From Actinomycetes bacterium (GTDB lineage Bacteria > Actinomycetota > Acidimicrobiia > Acidimicrobiales > RAAP-2), in assembly GCA_021820665.1 (NCBI GenBank), contig JAKADK010000014.1:1-48671 (forward strand): DNA of 48,671 nt, read 5' to 3'. Under the pieces are notes generated by a model. That model had not been told where the DNA came from, ran no database searches, and saw only the letters and a list, made by a program, of their open reading frames with translations. Below are positions 24,210-33,526 of this stretch, piece by piece; the first letter of the stretch is position 1, and each line of letters starts with the position of its first letter. The position numbers and the translations under genes were made by a program.

Positions 24210-24416
24210 TTGGTGGCCCATCGGCACGCCGCTTCCCCTGGTCGCGACGCCACCGTCGGCACGGTCGTGACCGACCATCGCTCGGCCGTCCACCTCTACG
24301 AAGACGACGGATGGGCCCGGGCCGGCACCGTGACCTGGATGCTGCCCGACGGGTCGCCGCTCACCGAGCTCGTCTACGTCTCACCCAGCCCCGCTCCCAC
24401 CGGACCGCCGGCATGA
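24210..24416 (+). pseudogene. C-terminal remnant of a GNAT acetyltransferase
   Basis: The 68-residue frame ends SAVHLYEDDGWARAGTVTWM followed by LPDGSPLTELVYVSP, which is the usual end of a GNAT enzyme (the LYE..GW motif and the last beta-hairpin). The acetyl-CoA binding half (motif A, RxxGxG) is absent, and the sequence upstream is occupied by the ClC promoter. I read it as a decayed gene truncated at its 5' side. Downstream, 24417-24497 holds nothing recognisable. Confidence 0.55.
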
Positions 24417-24497
24417 CGGCCGGCCTGACCGCGCCGGTGGACCCGCGGGCCGTCGCGGCATCGGCGACGACATCGCCGGACCGCAGCTCAGACCTCC

Positions 24498-25043
24498 TCA
24501 GACCTCCTGGTCGCTCCCGGCGGCAACCAGCTTCGCCTCGAGCGCGCTGGTGTCGAACCCGAGAGCCCGGTCCCGCAGCACCCGCTGGGCCACCTTGCGC
24601 TGATCGTCGTCGAGCCGCTCCACCATCAGCACGCCGTCGAGGTGGTCGATCTCGTGGAGGAAGACCCGGGCCAGGAACTCGTCCGCCTCGATCTCCACCT
24701 CCTCGCCGTCCACGTCGTACCCGCGCAGGTGGACCTGCTTCGGCCGCACGATGCCCAGGCGGAGGTCGGGGATCGACAGGCACCCCTCGTCGTGGTACCA
24801 CTCACCCGACGTCTCGACGATCGTCGGGTTGATCACGACATCGGGACCCTCGCCCACGTCGTACACGAAGAGCCGCTTTTGCACACCGACCTGCGGCGCG
24901 GCGAGCCCGGCACCGACGGCGCCGTACATGGTCTCCACCATGTCGTCGACCAGCTTCGCCAGCGCACCGTCGACCTGGTCCACCTCGTTGGCCACCTGTT
25001 TCAGGACCGGGTCGCCGTAGACGCGCACAGGGTAGGTGCTCAC
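24498..25043 (-). CDS. def: Peptide deformylase
   Basis: 181 residues. GAGLAAPQVG (about 45-54), EGCLSIP (about 86-92) and FLHEIDHLDGVLMVERL (about 128-144) are motifs I, II and III; the Cys and the two His bind the metal and the Glu is catalytic. It removes the formyl group placed by Fmt. The GTG start at 25043 is 6 nt from a -10-like TAAGCT. Confidence 0.97.
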   Translation of the reverse strand: MSTYPVRVYGDPVLKQVANEVDQVDGALAKLVDDMVETMYGAVGAGLAAPQVGVQKRLFVYDVGEGPDVVINPTIVETSGEWYHDEGCLSIPDLRLGIVRPKQVHLRGYDVDGEEVEIEADEFLARVFLHEIDHLDGVLMVERLDDDQRKVAQRVLRDRALGFDTSALEAKLVAAGSDQEV

Positions 25044-25049
25044 GTCCTC

Positions 25050-25055
25050 AGCTTA
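25050..25055 (-). promoter_or_regulatory. -10-like hexamer before def
   Basis: TAAGCT on the minus strand ends 6 nt before the def GTG, with no evident ribosome site, pointing to a leaderless transcript. Confidence 0.4.
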
Positions 25056-25142
25056 CCGGGACGACCCTCGGCCGCTCGCGGCATCGAGGGTCCCGACCCG
25101 CACCGGGACGAGCGGCAACGACCCAGCCCGTCTCCCGCAACG

Positions 25143-27044
25143 TCACAGGTGGCGGGGGTCGACGGCCACCCGCAACCGGCCCGGCGGACGCGGCACCGCC
25201 GCCATCGCGTCGGCCAGCACGGTGGCATCCGGGGCACGGAGCAGCCACTCACCGGTGGCGAGCGCCGTCGCGTCCACACCTGTTGGCGGTCCGGGCACGG
25301 CATGCCCCGCCACGGCGCGGGCGAACGCCTCCGCACCTTCTCCGGAGACCACGGCCAGGGCGCCGAAGGGCGGCAGGCCGAGTTGGGCGCGGACCGACCG
25401 GTCGGAGGCCGCCAGCAACGCCGGGTCCGCCTGCACCGCCGCTCGCAGCACCTCGTGGTCGGCCAGCCGGGTCTGGACGACCACCCGGCCGGTGCCCTCG
25501 CGCCCGCCCACCAGCCGGCCGGCGCGCGCCACCAGGGCGAGGGCCTCCTCTCCCGCCGTGTACCGGGGGGCCAGCAGGTGCTGGTCGAAGTCGAGGAACA
25601 CGACGAGCGCCGCCCGCGTGACCCGGTGGAGCACGGCCTCGGTCCCCACCACCAATCGCTCGTCACCTCGGGTCTCCCGAGAGGTGCGCGCCGTGACCTC
25701 GACGGCATCCTCGCCCAGCAGAGCCGACAGCTCCTCAGCGGCCCGGGCCACGCCCATCCGGAGGATCCCGAGCCTCGCCGAGTCGCACTCGGCACACACG
25801 GGAGGACGGCGGGCGCCGCAACGCCGGCACGACAGCACCGTGTCGACAGTGGCGGCGACATCGGCGGCGTCGGCGGCGGTGTCGACGGCGGCGGCTGGCC
25901 CCCCGCAGACGGCGCACCGGCACAGCGCCCGGCACGCGCTGCACGCCAGCAGCCGGGCACGTCCGGTCCGCTGCAGCACGGCGACGACCGGCCCCCTGTG
26001 CTCGTCGAGCACCTGGCGGCAGCGCGTCACAGTCCTGGTAGCGAACAGCCCGGTGCGAGGATCGTCGGCCCGGCGGTCGACCACCTCGACGAGTGGCCAG
26101 CCCCTGCGTTCGGCCGCTCGGCTCGTCGTGATCTCCACCGACCGCTCCAGAAGGTCGGGGCCGGGACACGGGGAGACGAGGACGCAGGGAGCCCCGTCCC
26201 GGCGGGCCCGCTCGACGGCCACGTCCACGGCCGACCAGGTGGGCGCCCGTTCCTCCCGGTACCGCTCGTCGTGGGCGTCGAGCACGACCACGGCGCGGCA
26301 GGCGGGCAGGGGCGCCCACGCTCCCGCCCGGGCGCCGACCACGGTCACGCCACCGCCTCCGGCGGCGGGCCAGTCCCGAGGCAGGAGCGCGACGGATCCC
26401 GGCTCATCGCCCTCCAACCGGGACGCGACCTGGGCGGCGGCGGCCACGGTGGGCACGAGGACCAGCACGCCGGCCGGTCCCAGCCGGGAGCGCACCTCCC
26501 GGACGATCCTGAGGGCGTCCAGGCACGGCGCCAGGCGGACCGTGACGGGACCGGACGCGGCCAGCACCTGGTCGACGAGCGCGACCGCCTCCCCTCCCGG
26601 GGAGGGAAGGGCGCCGGGCCGGAACGAGCTCTGCGTCTCCCGCCCAACGGTGGACGGGAGACGCTCGACGACCCGGGGCGGTGAGGCAGTGGCCAGGAAC
26701 GAGCTGACCGGCCCCGCCCACCGCCACGCCGCCCACTCGGCGAGGTCCACCACCGCGGGCGGCGGACCGAGGCCGCTGGACGCGGCGATCGGCCGGAGCT
26801 CGATGCCCTCTGCGGGCTCCACCCCCGCCTCGACCACCCAGGCGGCAACCCGGCGGCCGTGGAGGCGTACCCGGACCCGGTGGCCGACGGTGGCGGCACG
26901 CGCCAGATCGGGTGGGACGACGTAGTCGAAACGGCGGGAGATGGCGGGGACGTCGGGGACGACCCGTACCACCGTCGGGCGGTCCGGCCCGGGACCGGCC
27001 GACGGCGCGCCGGCGGTCGGGGCCGGGCCGGAGGCTCCGCTCAC
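25143..27044 (-). CDS. priA: PriA-like primosomal protein N', helicase motifs degenerate
   Basis: 633 residues. The N-terminal DNA-binding part (RVVPDVPAISRRFDYVVPPD, then GHRVRVRLHGRRVAAWVV) is PriA-like. A zinc-finger region follows around 350-425 (CSACRALCRCAVC ... CRRCGARRPPVCAEC). The Walker A GxTGSGKT is missing, and the DEEH box is replaced by LDAHDERY (about 242-249). Actinobacterial PriA homologues are known to lack the ATPase residues, so it probably acts as a replication-restart scaffold. An Ala/Asp/Thr-rich insertion separates the zinc cysteines. It ends 99 bp before def and starts 28 bp after metK. Confidence 0.85.
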   Translation of the reverse strand: MSGASGPAPTAGAPSAGPGPDRPTVVRVVPDVPAISRRFDYVVPPDLARAATVGHRVRVRLHGRRVAAWVVEAGVEPAEGIELRPIAASSGLGPPPAVVDLAEWAAWRWAGPVSSFLATASPPRVVERLPSTVGRETQSSFRPGALPSPGGEAVALVDQVLAASGPVTVRLAPCLDALRIVREVRSRLGPAGVLVLVPTVAAAAQVASRLEGDEPGSVALLPRDWPAAGGGGVTVVGARAGAWAPLPACRAVVVLDAHDERYREERAPTWSAVDVAVERARRDGAPCVLVSPCPGPDLLERSVEITTSRAAERRGWPLVEVVDRRADDPRTGLFATRTVTRCRQVLDEHRGPVVAVLQRTGRARLLACSACRALCRCAVCGGPAAAVDTAADAADVAATVDTVLSCRRCGARRPPVCAECDSARLGILRMGVARAAEELSALLGEDAVEVTARTSRETRGDERLVVGTEAVLHRVTRAALVVFLDFDQHLLAPRYTAGEEALALVARAGRLVGGREGTGRVVVQTRLADHEVLRAAVQADPALLAASDRSVRAQLGLPPFGALAVVSGEGAEAFARAVAGHAVPGPPTGVDATALATGEWLLRAPDATVLADAMAAVPRPPGRLRVAVDPRHL

Positions 27045-27072
27045 CGGCCGGTCCGGACGGCCGAGGCCCGGA

Positions 27073-28269
27073 TCAGAGCCCGAGCGCCCGCTTCAGATCG
27101 TCCACGCGCGGCGTCGCCTCCCACGTGAACTCCTTGTCCGAGCGTCCGAAGTGCCCGTAGGCGGCGGTCTTGCGGTAGATCGGACGCTTCAGGTCGAGGT
27201 CACGCACGATGGCGGCCGGCCTGAGGTCGAAGAGCTCCTCGACGGCGGTGCCGATGCGCGCCGGATCGACGGCCTCCGTGCCGAACGTCTCGACGAGGAG
27301 CGAGACCGGCCGGGCCACGCCGATGGCGTAGGCGACCTGGACCTCGCACCGGCTGGCCGCGCCCGACGCCACCACGTGCTTGGCCACCCACCGGGCGGCG
27401 TAGGCCGCCGACCGGTCCACCTTCGAGGGGTCCTTCCCCGAGAACGCGCCGCCTCCGTGGCGGGCCATGCCCCCGTAGGTGTCGACGATGATCTTCCTCC
27501 CGGTGAGCCCGGTGTCGGCGTGGGGCCCACCCAGCTCGAAGATGCCCGTGGGGTTGGCGAGGATCCGCAGGTGGGACGTGTCGAGGTCGGTCGGGAGCAG
27601 CGGGTTGATCACGTTGTCCCGGAGATCGGGGAGCAAGAGGGTCTCCAGGTCGACTCCGGGATCGTGTTGCGTCGAGATGAGCACCGTCTCGATCGCCACC
27701 GGCCGGCCGCCGTCGTAGGCAACGCTGACCTGGGTCTTCCCGTCGGGGCGCAGGTAGGGGATGACGCCGACCCGGCGGACCTGGGCGAGGCGCTGGGCCA
27801 ACCGGTGGGCGAGCCAGATGGGCAGCGGCATGAGGTCCGGCGTCTCGTCGCATGCGTACCCGAACATCATGCCCTGGTCGCCGGCGCCCTGGGCGTTCAG
27901 CTGGTCCTCCCCGCCGGTCCCGGCCCTCACCTCGAAGGCATGGTCGACACCCTGGCCGATGTCGGGAGACTGGCCGTCGAGCGTGACGAGGACGCCGCAC
28001 GTCTTCCCGTTGATCCCGTAGGTGTCGTCGTCGTAGCCGATATCGAGCACGGTCTGGCGGACGAGCGTGGGGATGTCAATGTACGTGGAGGTGGTGATCT
28101 CCCCGGCGACGAGCACGAGACCGGTGGTGAGGAGCGTCTCGCACGCCACCCTGCTCTCGGGGTCCTCGGCCAGCAGCGCGTCGAGCACGGCGTCGGAGAT
28201 CTGGTCCGCCATCTTGTCGGGGTGACCCTCGGTCACCGACTCGGAGGTGAAGGTGTATCGGTCGCTCAC
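27073..28269 (-). CDS. metK: S-adenosylmethionine synthetase
   Basis: 398 residues. [20 protein letters not shown] opens the protein (ATP-binding His in GHPDK). [20 protein letters not shown] (about 117-136) and the P-loop-like [19 protein letters not shown] (about 260-278) are the two family signatures. It makes SAM from methionine and ATP. The GTG at 28269 has AGGAACGGAA upstream. A longer frame upstream overlaps coaBC antisense-like and is not used. With only 22 bp between coaBC and metK there is no room for a SAM riboswitch. Confidence 0.98.
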   Translation of the reverse strand: MSDRYTFTSESVTEGHPDKMADQISDAVLDALLAEDPESRVACETLLTTGLVLVAGEITTSTYIDIPTLVRQTVLDIGYDDDTYGINGKTCGVLVTLDGQSPDIGQGVDHAFEVRAGTGGEDQLNAQGAGDQGMMFGYACDETPDLMPLPIWLAHRLAQRLAQVRRVGVIPYLRPDGKTQVSVAYDGGRPVAIETVLISTQHDPGVDLETLLLPDLRDNVINPLLPTDLDTSHLRILANPTGIFELGGPHADTGLTGRKIIVDTYGGMARHGGGAFSGKDPSKVDRSAAYAARWVAKHVVASGAASRCEVQVAYAIGVARPVSLLVETFGTEAVDPARIGTAVEELFDLRPAAIVRDLDLKRPIYRKTAAYGHFGRSDKEFTWEATPRVDDLKRALGL

Positions 28270-28291
28270 TGGTCGTTCCGTTCCTCTCGGC

Positions 28292-29638
28292 TCATCGACG
28301 GCGGACGAGGATGGCCACCCTATCGAACACGGCGTCCGCCACCGCCGGCTTCGGACGGAGGCCGATGTCGACGACCGAGCCGTCCGCTCCGAGCACGGTG
28401 ACCGCGTTCGTGTCGTGGTCGAACCCGACACCGGGGAGCGACACGTCGTTCGCCACCATCAGGTCGACACCCTTGGCCGCCAGCTTCGCCGCCGCCCGCT
28501 CGGCGACACCGTCGGTCTCGGCCGCGAACCCCACGAGCACCTGTCCGGGCCGCCGTCGCCGCCCCAGCTCGGCCAGGATGTCCACCGTCGGCTCGAGCTC
28601 GAGGACGGGGACGCCGTCGGCCTTGTGCAGCTTCGACCCCGACACCGCGGCAGGCCGGAAGTCGGCCACCGCCGCGGCCATCACGATCACGTCGGCCCGG
28701 TCGGCCCGCGCCAGCATCGCTCCGGCCATCTCCTCCGCCGTGTCGACCCGGACCCGGGTGATCCCGGCCGGCACCGGGCGATCGGTGGTGGTGACCAGCG
28801 TCACCTCCGCGCCCCGGCGCCACGCCGCCTCGGCCAGGGCGTGGCCCTGTTTGCCCGATGAGCGGTTCGTGAGGTAGCGGACGGGGTCGATCGGCTCCCG
28901 CGTGCCACCCGCCGAGACGAGCACGCCCAGCCCGGCGAGGTCACCGGCCGACCCTCCCGCCCCGTGCGCCACCCCGGCCGACCCTCCCGCCCCGGCCAGC
29001 ACCCCGAGCACGGCATCGACGATCACCTCGGTGGCGGCGAGCCGGCCCGCCCCCTCGTCGCCGCCGGCCAGGCGGCCCGTCTCCGGGGGCACGACGACGA
29101 CGCCCCGCCCACCGAGCACCTCGAGGTTGTGCCTGACCGACGGGTGCTCCCACATCTCGGTGTGCATGGCGGGGCACACCACCACCGGGGCGCGCGTGGC
29201 AAGCAGTGTGGCAGTGAGCAGGTCGTCGGCCATACCGGCGGCGTACCGGGCGAGGAGGTCGGCGGTGGCCGGAGCGACGACGACGGCATCAGCTCGCTGA
29301 CCCAGCCGGGTATGGGGGATGGCGGACAGATCGTCCCACAGCTCCAGGTGCACCGGTTCGGAGGCCAGGGCGTCGAACGTGGCCCGACCGACGAACCGGG
29401 TCGCCCGCTCGGTCATGACCGGAGCCACGTGCACCCCGGCGTCCACGAGCCGGCGGCACACCTCGACGGCCTTGTAGGCGGCGATGCCGGCGGCCACCCC
29501 GAGGACCACGAACGGGCGATCGGCTGGACGGTCCCGCGCGGCGGAGGTCGTCGGTGGCTCATCGGGCGCGGGGGGGCCCACGGCCGACCCGGTGCCGGCC
29601 GTCATGCTCCGACCTGGCACCGGGGGCCGTGCTGACAC
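28292..29638 (-). CDS. coaBC: Bifunctional phosphopantothenoylcysteine decarboxylase / phosphopantothenate-cysteine ligase
   Basis: 448 residues. The flavin-dependent CoaC half (about 40-215) has [38 protein letters not shown] and [15 protein letters not shown]. The CoaB half (about 235-448) has [20 protein letters not shown] and [16 protein letters not shown], then [11 protein letters not shown] and KLHK. It converts phosphopantothenate to phosphopantetheine in CoA synthesis. The first 38 residues are a Pro/Ala-rich extension; the ATG at residue 12 (29605) is an alternative start. The linker between the halves holds a 21 bp repeat with a 30 bp period. Confidence 0.96.
   Translation of the reverse strand: MSARPPVPGRSMTAGTGSAVGPPAPDEPPTTSAARDRPADRPFVVLGVAAGIAAYKAVEVCRRLVDAGVHVAPVMTERATRFVGRATFDALASEPVHLELWDDLSAIPHTRLGQRADAVVVAPATADLLARYAAGMADDLLTATLLATRAPVVVCPAMHTEMWEHPSVRHNLEVLGGRGVVVVPPETGRLAGGDEGAGRLAATEVIVDAVLGVLAGAGGSAGVAHGAGGSAGDLAGLGVLVSAGGTREPIDPVRYLTNRSSGKQGHALAEAAWRRGAEVTLVTTTDRPVPAGITRVRVDTAEEMAGAMLARADRADVIVMAAAVADFRPAAVSGSKLHKADGVPVLELEPTVDILAELGRRRRPGQVLVGFAAETDGVAERAAAKLAAKGVDLMVANDVSLPGVGFDHDTNAVTVLGADGSVVDIGLRPKPAVADAVFDRVAILVRRR
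28944..28994. repeat. coaBC: 21 bp direct repeat in the coaBC linker
   Basis: The 21 bp at 28944-28964 recur at 28974-28994 (period 30 bp, ten codons), producing two GAGGSAG units in the linker between the CoaC and CoaB domains. Confidence 0.7.
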
Positions 29639-29664
29639 CGGGGGCCGCGGCCTCCACCGGCCAT

Positions 29665-30033
29665 CTACTCGGCGCTGGGGTCCTCGGGCCCGGAGCCACC
29701 GTCACCCTCGATCGCGCTCAGCGCCACCTCGGCGCCGGCGCCGGCGCCGGCGTCGTTCTCGGTCGGCTCCTCCGGCTGCTCCGAAGGGTCGGCCCGGCGA
29801 TAGGCCACCTTCCCGGCCGCGATCTCCTCGAAGGCGATGGACAGCGGCTTGCCCGACACCGAGGCCACCTGTGGGGGCACGACCACCCCGATGCCCTCGC
29901 CCAGCGAGTTGTAGTAGCTGTTGACCTGGCGCGCCCGGCGTGAGACCAGCGCCACCAGGGTGAACTTCGAGTCCACCTTGTCGAGGAGGTCTTCCATGGG
30001 CGGGTCCATGAGCGTGCTTCGGAGCTGGGCCAT
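29665..30033 (-). CDS. rpoZ: RNA polymerase omega subunit
   Basis: 122 residues. MEDLLDKVDSKFTLVALVSR, RARQVNSYYN and KPLSIAFEEIAAGKVAYR are the conserved omega helices. The last 40 residues are an acidic, Ala/Gly-rich tail. Omega helps assemble and stabilise RNA polymerase. The start overlaps the gmk stop (GTG at 30036 or ATG at 30033). Order mihF-gmk-rpoZ-coaBC-metK is the usual actinobacterial one. Confidence 0.95.
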   Translation of the reverse strand: MAQLRSTLMDPPMEDLLDKVDSKFTLVALVSRRARQVNSYYNSLGEGIGVVVPPQVASVSGKPLSIAFEEIAAGKVAYRRADPSEQPEEPTENDAGAGAGAEVALSAIEGDGGSGPEDPSAE

Positions 30034-30593
30034 CACGATCCTTCGTCGGGCCCGCGGCCACGAGCAGCCTGCGAGCGGTAGCGCTCCACTATACCGGCCA
30101 CCTCGGCCGTTGCCGTGACGAGGTCGTCGTTCACCACCACCTCGTCGGCGATCTGCTCCCCCACGCGCAGCTCCTCCTCGCCGGAGGCGAGGCGCCGGCG
30201 CACGTGGTCCTCGTCGTCCCCCCTCAGGCGCAACCGCGCCGCCTGGACGGCGGGCGAGGGTGGCTTCAACAGCACCAGCACGGCATCAGGCCGGCGATCC
30301 CGCACCTGGAGAGCGCCCTGGAGGTCGATCTCGAGGAGCACGTCGGTGCCGGGAGGCGGATCGGGAACCGGAGTCCCGTAGCGGTTGCCGAGGAACTCCG
30401 CCCACTCGAAGAACCCGCCGGCACGGACCTGCTCGTCGAACCGGTGGCGGTCGACGAACACGTAGGCGTCTTCGGGCTCTCCGTCCCGGCGCGGGCGAGT
30501 GGTCCACGATCGGCTGAGCCACAGGTGGGGGTCGGCCGCCACCAACCGGGACGCGATGGTCCCCTTCCCGGCGCCGCCGGGGCCGAAGACCAC
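30033..30593 (-). CDS. gmk: Guanylate kinase with divergent P-loop
   Basis: 186 residues. The P-loop reads GPGGAGKGT, where most guanylate kinases have GPSGx[24 protein letters not shown] (about 30-49), [17 protein letters not shown] (about 63-79) and [13 protein letters not shown] carry the GMP-binding and base-contacting residues. It phosphorylates GMP to GDP. The GTG at 30593 starts only four residues before the P-loop; the frame is open upstream (SPLIF), so the true start may be a CTG about four codons earlier. Confidence 0.9.
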   Translation of the reverse strand: MVFGPGGAGKGTIASRLVAADPHLWLSRSWTTRPRRDGEPEDAYVFVDRHRFDEQVRAGGFFEWAEFLGNRYGTPVPDPPPGTDVLLEIDLQGALQVRDRRPDAVLVLLKPPSPAVQAARLRLRGDDEDHVRRRLASGEEELRVGEQIADEVVVNDDLVTATAEVAGIVERYRSQAARGRGPDEGS

Positions 30594-30627
30594 GAAGATC
30601 AGCGGAGAGCCGGACCCGGGGCCCGGT

Positions 30628-30945
30628 TCAGCGGGCAGTTTCGCGCAGCAGCGCTTCGCGCTGGTTGGTGCCCAGACCCTGGAGACGGCGGCTCTCGCTG
30701 ATGCCCACGCTCTCCATGAGGCGGCGGGCTTTCACCTTCCCCAGACCGGGGAGCGACTCGAGCACGGAGAGGACCTTCATCTTCCCCACCGTCTCGTCCG
30801 CCTCGGCCATCCGGAGCAGATCGGCAAGGCTGATCGAGCCGATCTTCAGCTTCTCCTTCACCTCGGCCCGCTCACGGCGGACCTTGGCCGCCTTGGCCAG
30901 AGCGGCCTGGCGCTGTTCGGCTGTCAATGCGGGAGGTTGCGGCAT
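30628..30945 (-). CDS. mihF: Actinobacterial integration host factor (MihF/sIHF)
   Basis: 105 residues: [20 protein letters not shown], a basic helix ([12 protein letters not shown]), then SLADLLRMA and [20 protein letters not shown], the helix-two-turns-helix part that binds DNA. This is a nucleoid protein specific to Actinobacteria, unrelated to the enterobacterial IHF pair. It precedes gmk by 34 bp. The ATG at 30945 is chosen because the conserved sequence starts there; upstream frame overlaps pxpA and is not used. Confidence 0.95.
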   Translation of the reverse strand: MPQPPALTAEQRQAALAKAAKVRRERAEVKEKLKIGSISLADLLRMAEADETVGKMKVLSVLESLPGLGKVKARRLMESVGISESRRLQGLGTNQREALLRETAR

Positions 30946-30952
30946 GGCCGCG

Positions 30953-30991
30953 ACGATAGCGCCTCGCCGGGCCCGAGGTGTGCTCGATACT
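30953..30991. promoter_or_regulatory. Divergent -10-like elements between mihF and pxpA
   Basis: On the plus strand GATACT (30986-30991) ends 6 nt before the pxpA ATG. On the minus strand TATCGT (30953-30958) ends 7 nt before the mihF ATG. Only 52 bp separate the two start codons, so both transcripts would be leaderless or nearly so. Confidence 0.4.
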
Positions 30992-30997
30992 GGTGGC

Positions 30998-31819
30998 ATG
31001 GACCGGATCGACCTCAACGCCGACCTCGGGGAATCGACCGTGCCGCTCCCCGCCGATCGGGCGATCCTCGCCTGCGTCACCTCGGCGAACATCGCCTGTG
31101 GCTTCCATGCCGGCAACCCGACCGTGATGGCGGCCACCATCGCGAGGGCCGTGGCCGCGGGGGTGACCATCGGCGCCCACGTCTCCTACCGGGACCGCGC
31201 CGGGTTCGGACGCCGGCCGATGGTGGTGGGAAGGCCTGATCTGGTCGCCGATGTCGTTCTCCAGATCAGCGACCTGGCCGATCTTGCCGACCGTCACGGC
31301 GCCGCCGTCCGCTACGTGAAGGCCCACGGCGCCCTCTACCACGCCATGAACGCCGACGACGAGGTGACCGGCGCCGTGCTCGACGCCATGGCCCGCTGCG
31401 ACCGCCGGCTCGGCCTCCTCGCCCAGGCCGGGAGCCCGGCGCTCGCCGCCGCCCGCCGAGCCGGGGTGGTCGCCGTGCCCGAGGCGTTCCCGGACCGCGG
31501 CTACTCCTCTTCGACCGCCCTGGTGGACCGGGCCGAAGCCGGCGCCGTGCTCGACGACCCCGACGTCGTGGCGGCGCGGGCGGTGGAGCTCGTCCGGACC
31601 GGCGGGCTGCGGACGGCCGACGGGGACTGGGTGCCGATCCACGCCCGATCCCTGTGCATCCACGGGGACGGCCCCCGGGCCGTGGACGCGGCTGCCGCCA
31701 CCCGCCGTGCCCTCGAGCAGGCCGGGATCATGGTGGCCTCCGCCTTCGCCGGCGACGACGGGGTCGGCGATCCGGGGACGACCCTGCCTGCGGGCGAAGA
31801 GGGGCGGCCCCACCCTTGA
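30998..31819 (+). CDS. pxpA: 5-oxoprolinase subunit A (LamB/YcsF family)
   Basis: 273 residues. RIDLNADLGES at the start, then NIACGFHAGNPTVMAATIAR (about 33-52), GVTIGAHVSYRDRAGFGRRP (about 58-77), VKAHGALYHAMNADDEV and VAVPEAFPDRGYSSSTALV are hallmarks of PxpA. With PxpB and PxpC it opens 5-oxoproline to glutamate using ATP. The next gene starts inside its stop codon. The pair stands on the plus strand among minus-strand housekeeping genes. Confidence 0.95.
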   Translation: MDRIDLNADLGESTVPLPADRAILACVTSANIACGFHAGNPTVMAATIARAVAAGVTIGAHVSYRDRAGFGRRPMVVGRPDLVADVVLQISDLADLADRHGAAVRYVKAHGALYHAMNADDEVTGAVLDAMARCDRRLGLLAQAGSPALAAARRAGVVAVPEAFPDRGYSSSTALVDRAEAGAVLDDPDVVAARAVELVRTGGLRTADGDWVPIHARSLCIHGDGPRAVDAAAATRRALEQAGIMVASAFAGDDGVGDPGTTLPAGEEGRPHP

Positions 31820-33516
31820 CCGCCGCCATCCGCCCCTTTGGAGACCGCGCCGTCCTGGTGGAGCTGGCGTCCCTCGGACAGGCACAACGCCTGGCCCGGG
31901 CGCTCCTGGCCGCCGCCCGGCTCCCCGGCTCCCCCGAGCCGGGGCCAGACACCGGGCCCCCGGCGGCGGTCCCGCCCCTTGCCGACGTGATCACCGGTCT
32001 GTCGTCGGTCGTGGTGCGGCTGGGTACCGGACCGGCAGACCTCTCCGACGCGCTGGCATGGATCGAGGAGGTCGCCTCGCGGACCGCGGGGACGGACGGG
32101 GACGGGGACCCTCCCGGCCGGTCAGGGACCGTCGAGATCCCGGTCGCCTTCGACGGTGCCGACCTCGGTGACATCGCCGCCAGCACAGGCCTCACCCCCG
32201 ACCAGGTCGCCGCCGCCTGCACGTCCACCGATCTCACCGTGGCCTTCCTCGGCTTCGCCCCCGGGTTCCCCTACCTCGTCGGTCTCCCTCCCGCGCTGGC
32301 CGCGGTCGGCCGCCGGGCCACTCCCCGACCCGCCGTCCCCCCGGGATCGGTGGCCCTCGGCGGCGGGTGCGCCGGGATCTACCCGGCCTCGACCGCCGGC
32401 GGATGGCAGCTCGTCGGGACGACACCGTTCCGCCTCTTCGACCCGGACCACCCGCCCTACGCCCGCCTGGCCCCCGGGGACCGGGTGCGGTTCCGCTCCG
32501 TCCCGGCCTGCGGTGCCGCGGCGCCGGCACTCCCCTCCCGGCCGGTGCCCGGATGGCGTCTGCCCGACGGTGCGGCGTACCTGGAGGTGATCGAGCCCGG
32601 TCCCGCCACGCTGGTCGAGGATGCCGGTCGTCGGGGCGTCGGTCACCTCGGGGTTCCCACGGCCGGTGCCGCCGACCCCGACGCGTTGATCCTGGCCAAC
32701 CTTTTGGTCGGCAACGACCCGTCGGCAGCCGCGCTGGAGATCACGGGCTCGGGACCGGTCCTGGCGGTCCGCCATACCACCGTGGTGGGCCTGGTGGGCG
32801 AGGCGGAGATGACCCTCGACGGCCACAGGGTGCCGGCCCACGCCGCCGTCCCGGTGGGGGCGGGCCAGGTACTGGCCATCGGCGCGGTGAGGCGCCCCCT
32901 CCGGGCCATGCTGGGTGTGGCCGGGGGCATCTGCACCCCGGCGACGCTCGGCTCGCGCGCCGCCGACCTCCACAGCGGCGTCGGGATCGGACGGCTCCGC
33001 CCGGGCGACCGGCTCGGGCTCGGGCCGCCAGGCCATCCCCGGGGGCACGTGCTGCCCGACGCGGCGTTCGCAGGACGTGGCCGAGGCCACTGGCACGTCT
33101 CGATGCTTCCCGGCCCCCACCGCACAGATCCCCGGATGCTCGGCCGCCTGGTGGACCAGACGTGGCGGGTCGGACCTGACTCCGATCGGATGGGCATCCG
33201 GCTGTCGCCGGCCGACGGCGGCGGGCTGCCGGCGACCGACCCGATCCTCTCGACCGGCATGGTGACCGGCGCCGTCCAGGTCCCGGGGGATGGCATGCCC
33301 ATCGTGCTCCTGGCGGACCACGGTTCGGTGGGCGGGTACCCCGTCGTCGCCACCGTGATCAGCGCCGACCTGGGCGTGCTGGGCCGATGCCGTCCCGGCG
33401 ACCTCCTCACCTTCGACATGGTGGACCTGGAGGCGGCGCGCCGGCGGGCCCGCTCCCACGCGAACGCCCTGCAGCGGAGGGTGGTGGGATGGCTCCCGAC
33501 GCAGGCCGGGACCTGA
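31816..33516 (+). CDS. pxpBC: Fused 5-oxoprolinase subunits B and C (KipI-KipA-like)
   Basis: 566 residues from a TTG that overlaps the pxpA stop. Residues 1-240 are PxpB/KipI: IRPFGDRAVLVELASLGQAQ, VAFLGFAPGFPYLVGLPPAL and PRPAVPPGSVALGGGCAGIY. Residues from about 255 on are PxpC/KipA: LEVIEPGPATLVEDAGRRGV, GHLGVPTAGAADPDALILAN and ILSTGMVTGAVQVPGDGMPI. The two are separate proteins in most bacteria; no stop or frameshift is present between them here. The fusion should work with PxpA as 5-oxoprolinase. Its end lies 10 bp from the convergent pyrF stop. Confidence 0.93.
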   Translation: MTAAIRPFGDRAVLVELASLGQAQRLARALLAAARLPGSPEPGPDTGPPAAVPPLADVITGLSSVVVRLGTGPADLSDALAWIEEVASRTAGTDGDGDPPGRSGTVEIPVAFDGADLGDIAASTGLTPDQVAAACTSTDLTVAFLGFAPGFPYLVGLPPALAAVGRRATPRPAVPPGSVALGGGCAGIYPASTAGGWQLVGTTPFRLFDPDHPPYARLAPGDRVRFRSVPACGAAAPALPSRPVPGWRLPDGAAYLEVIEPGPATLVEDAGRRGVGHLGVPTAGAADPDALILANLLVGNDPSAAALEITGSGPVLAVRHTTVVGLVGEAEMTLDGHRVPAHAAVPVGAGQVLAIGAVRRPLRAMLGVAGGICTPATLGSRAADLHSGVGIGRLRPGDRLGLGPPGHPRGHVLPDAAFAGRGRGHWHVSMLPGPHRTDPRMLGRLVDQTWRVGPDSDRMGIRLSPADGGGLPATDPILSTGMVTGAVQVPGDGMPIVLLADHGSVGGYPVVATVISADLGVLGRCRPGDLLTFDMVDLEAARRRARSHANALQRRVVGWLPTQAGT

Positions 33517-33526
33517 CCGGACGGCC

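Noticed and set aside
24642-26684. Plus-strand open frame of 680 codons across def and priA
   Set aside because: Antisense to two recognisable genes and of composition typical for a shadow frame.
28270-28291. SAM riboswitch before metK
   Set aside because: Only 22 bp lie between coaBC and metK, enough for a ribosome site only.
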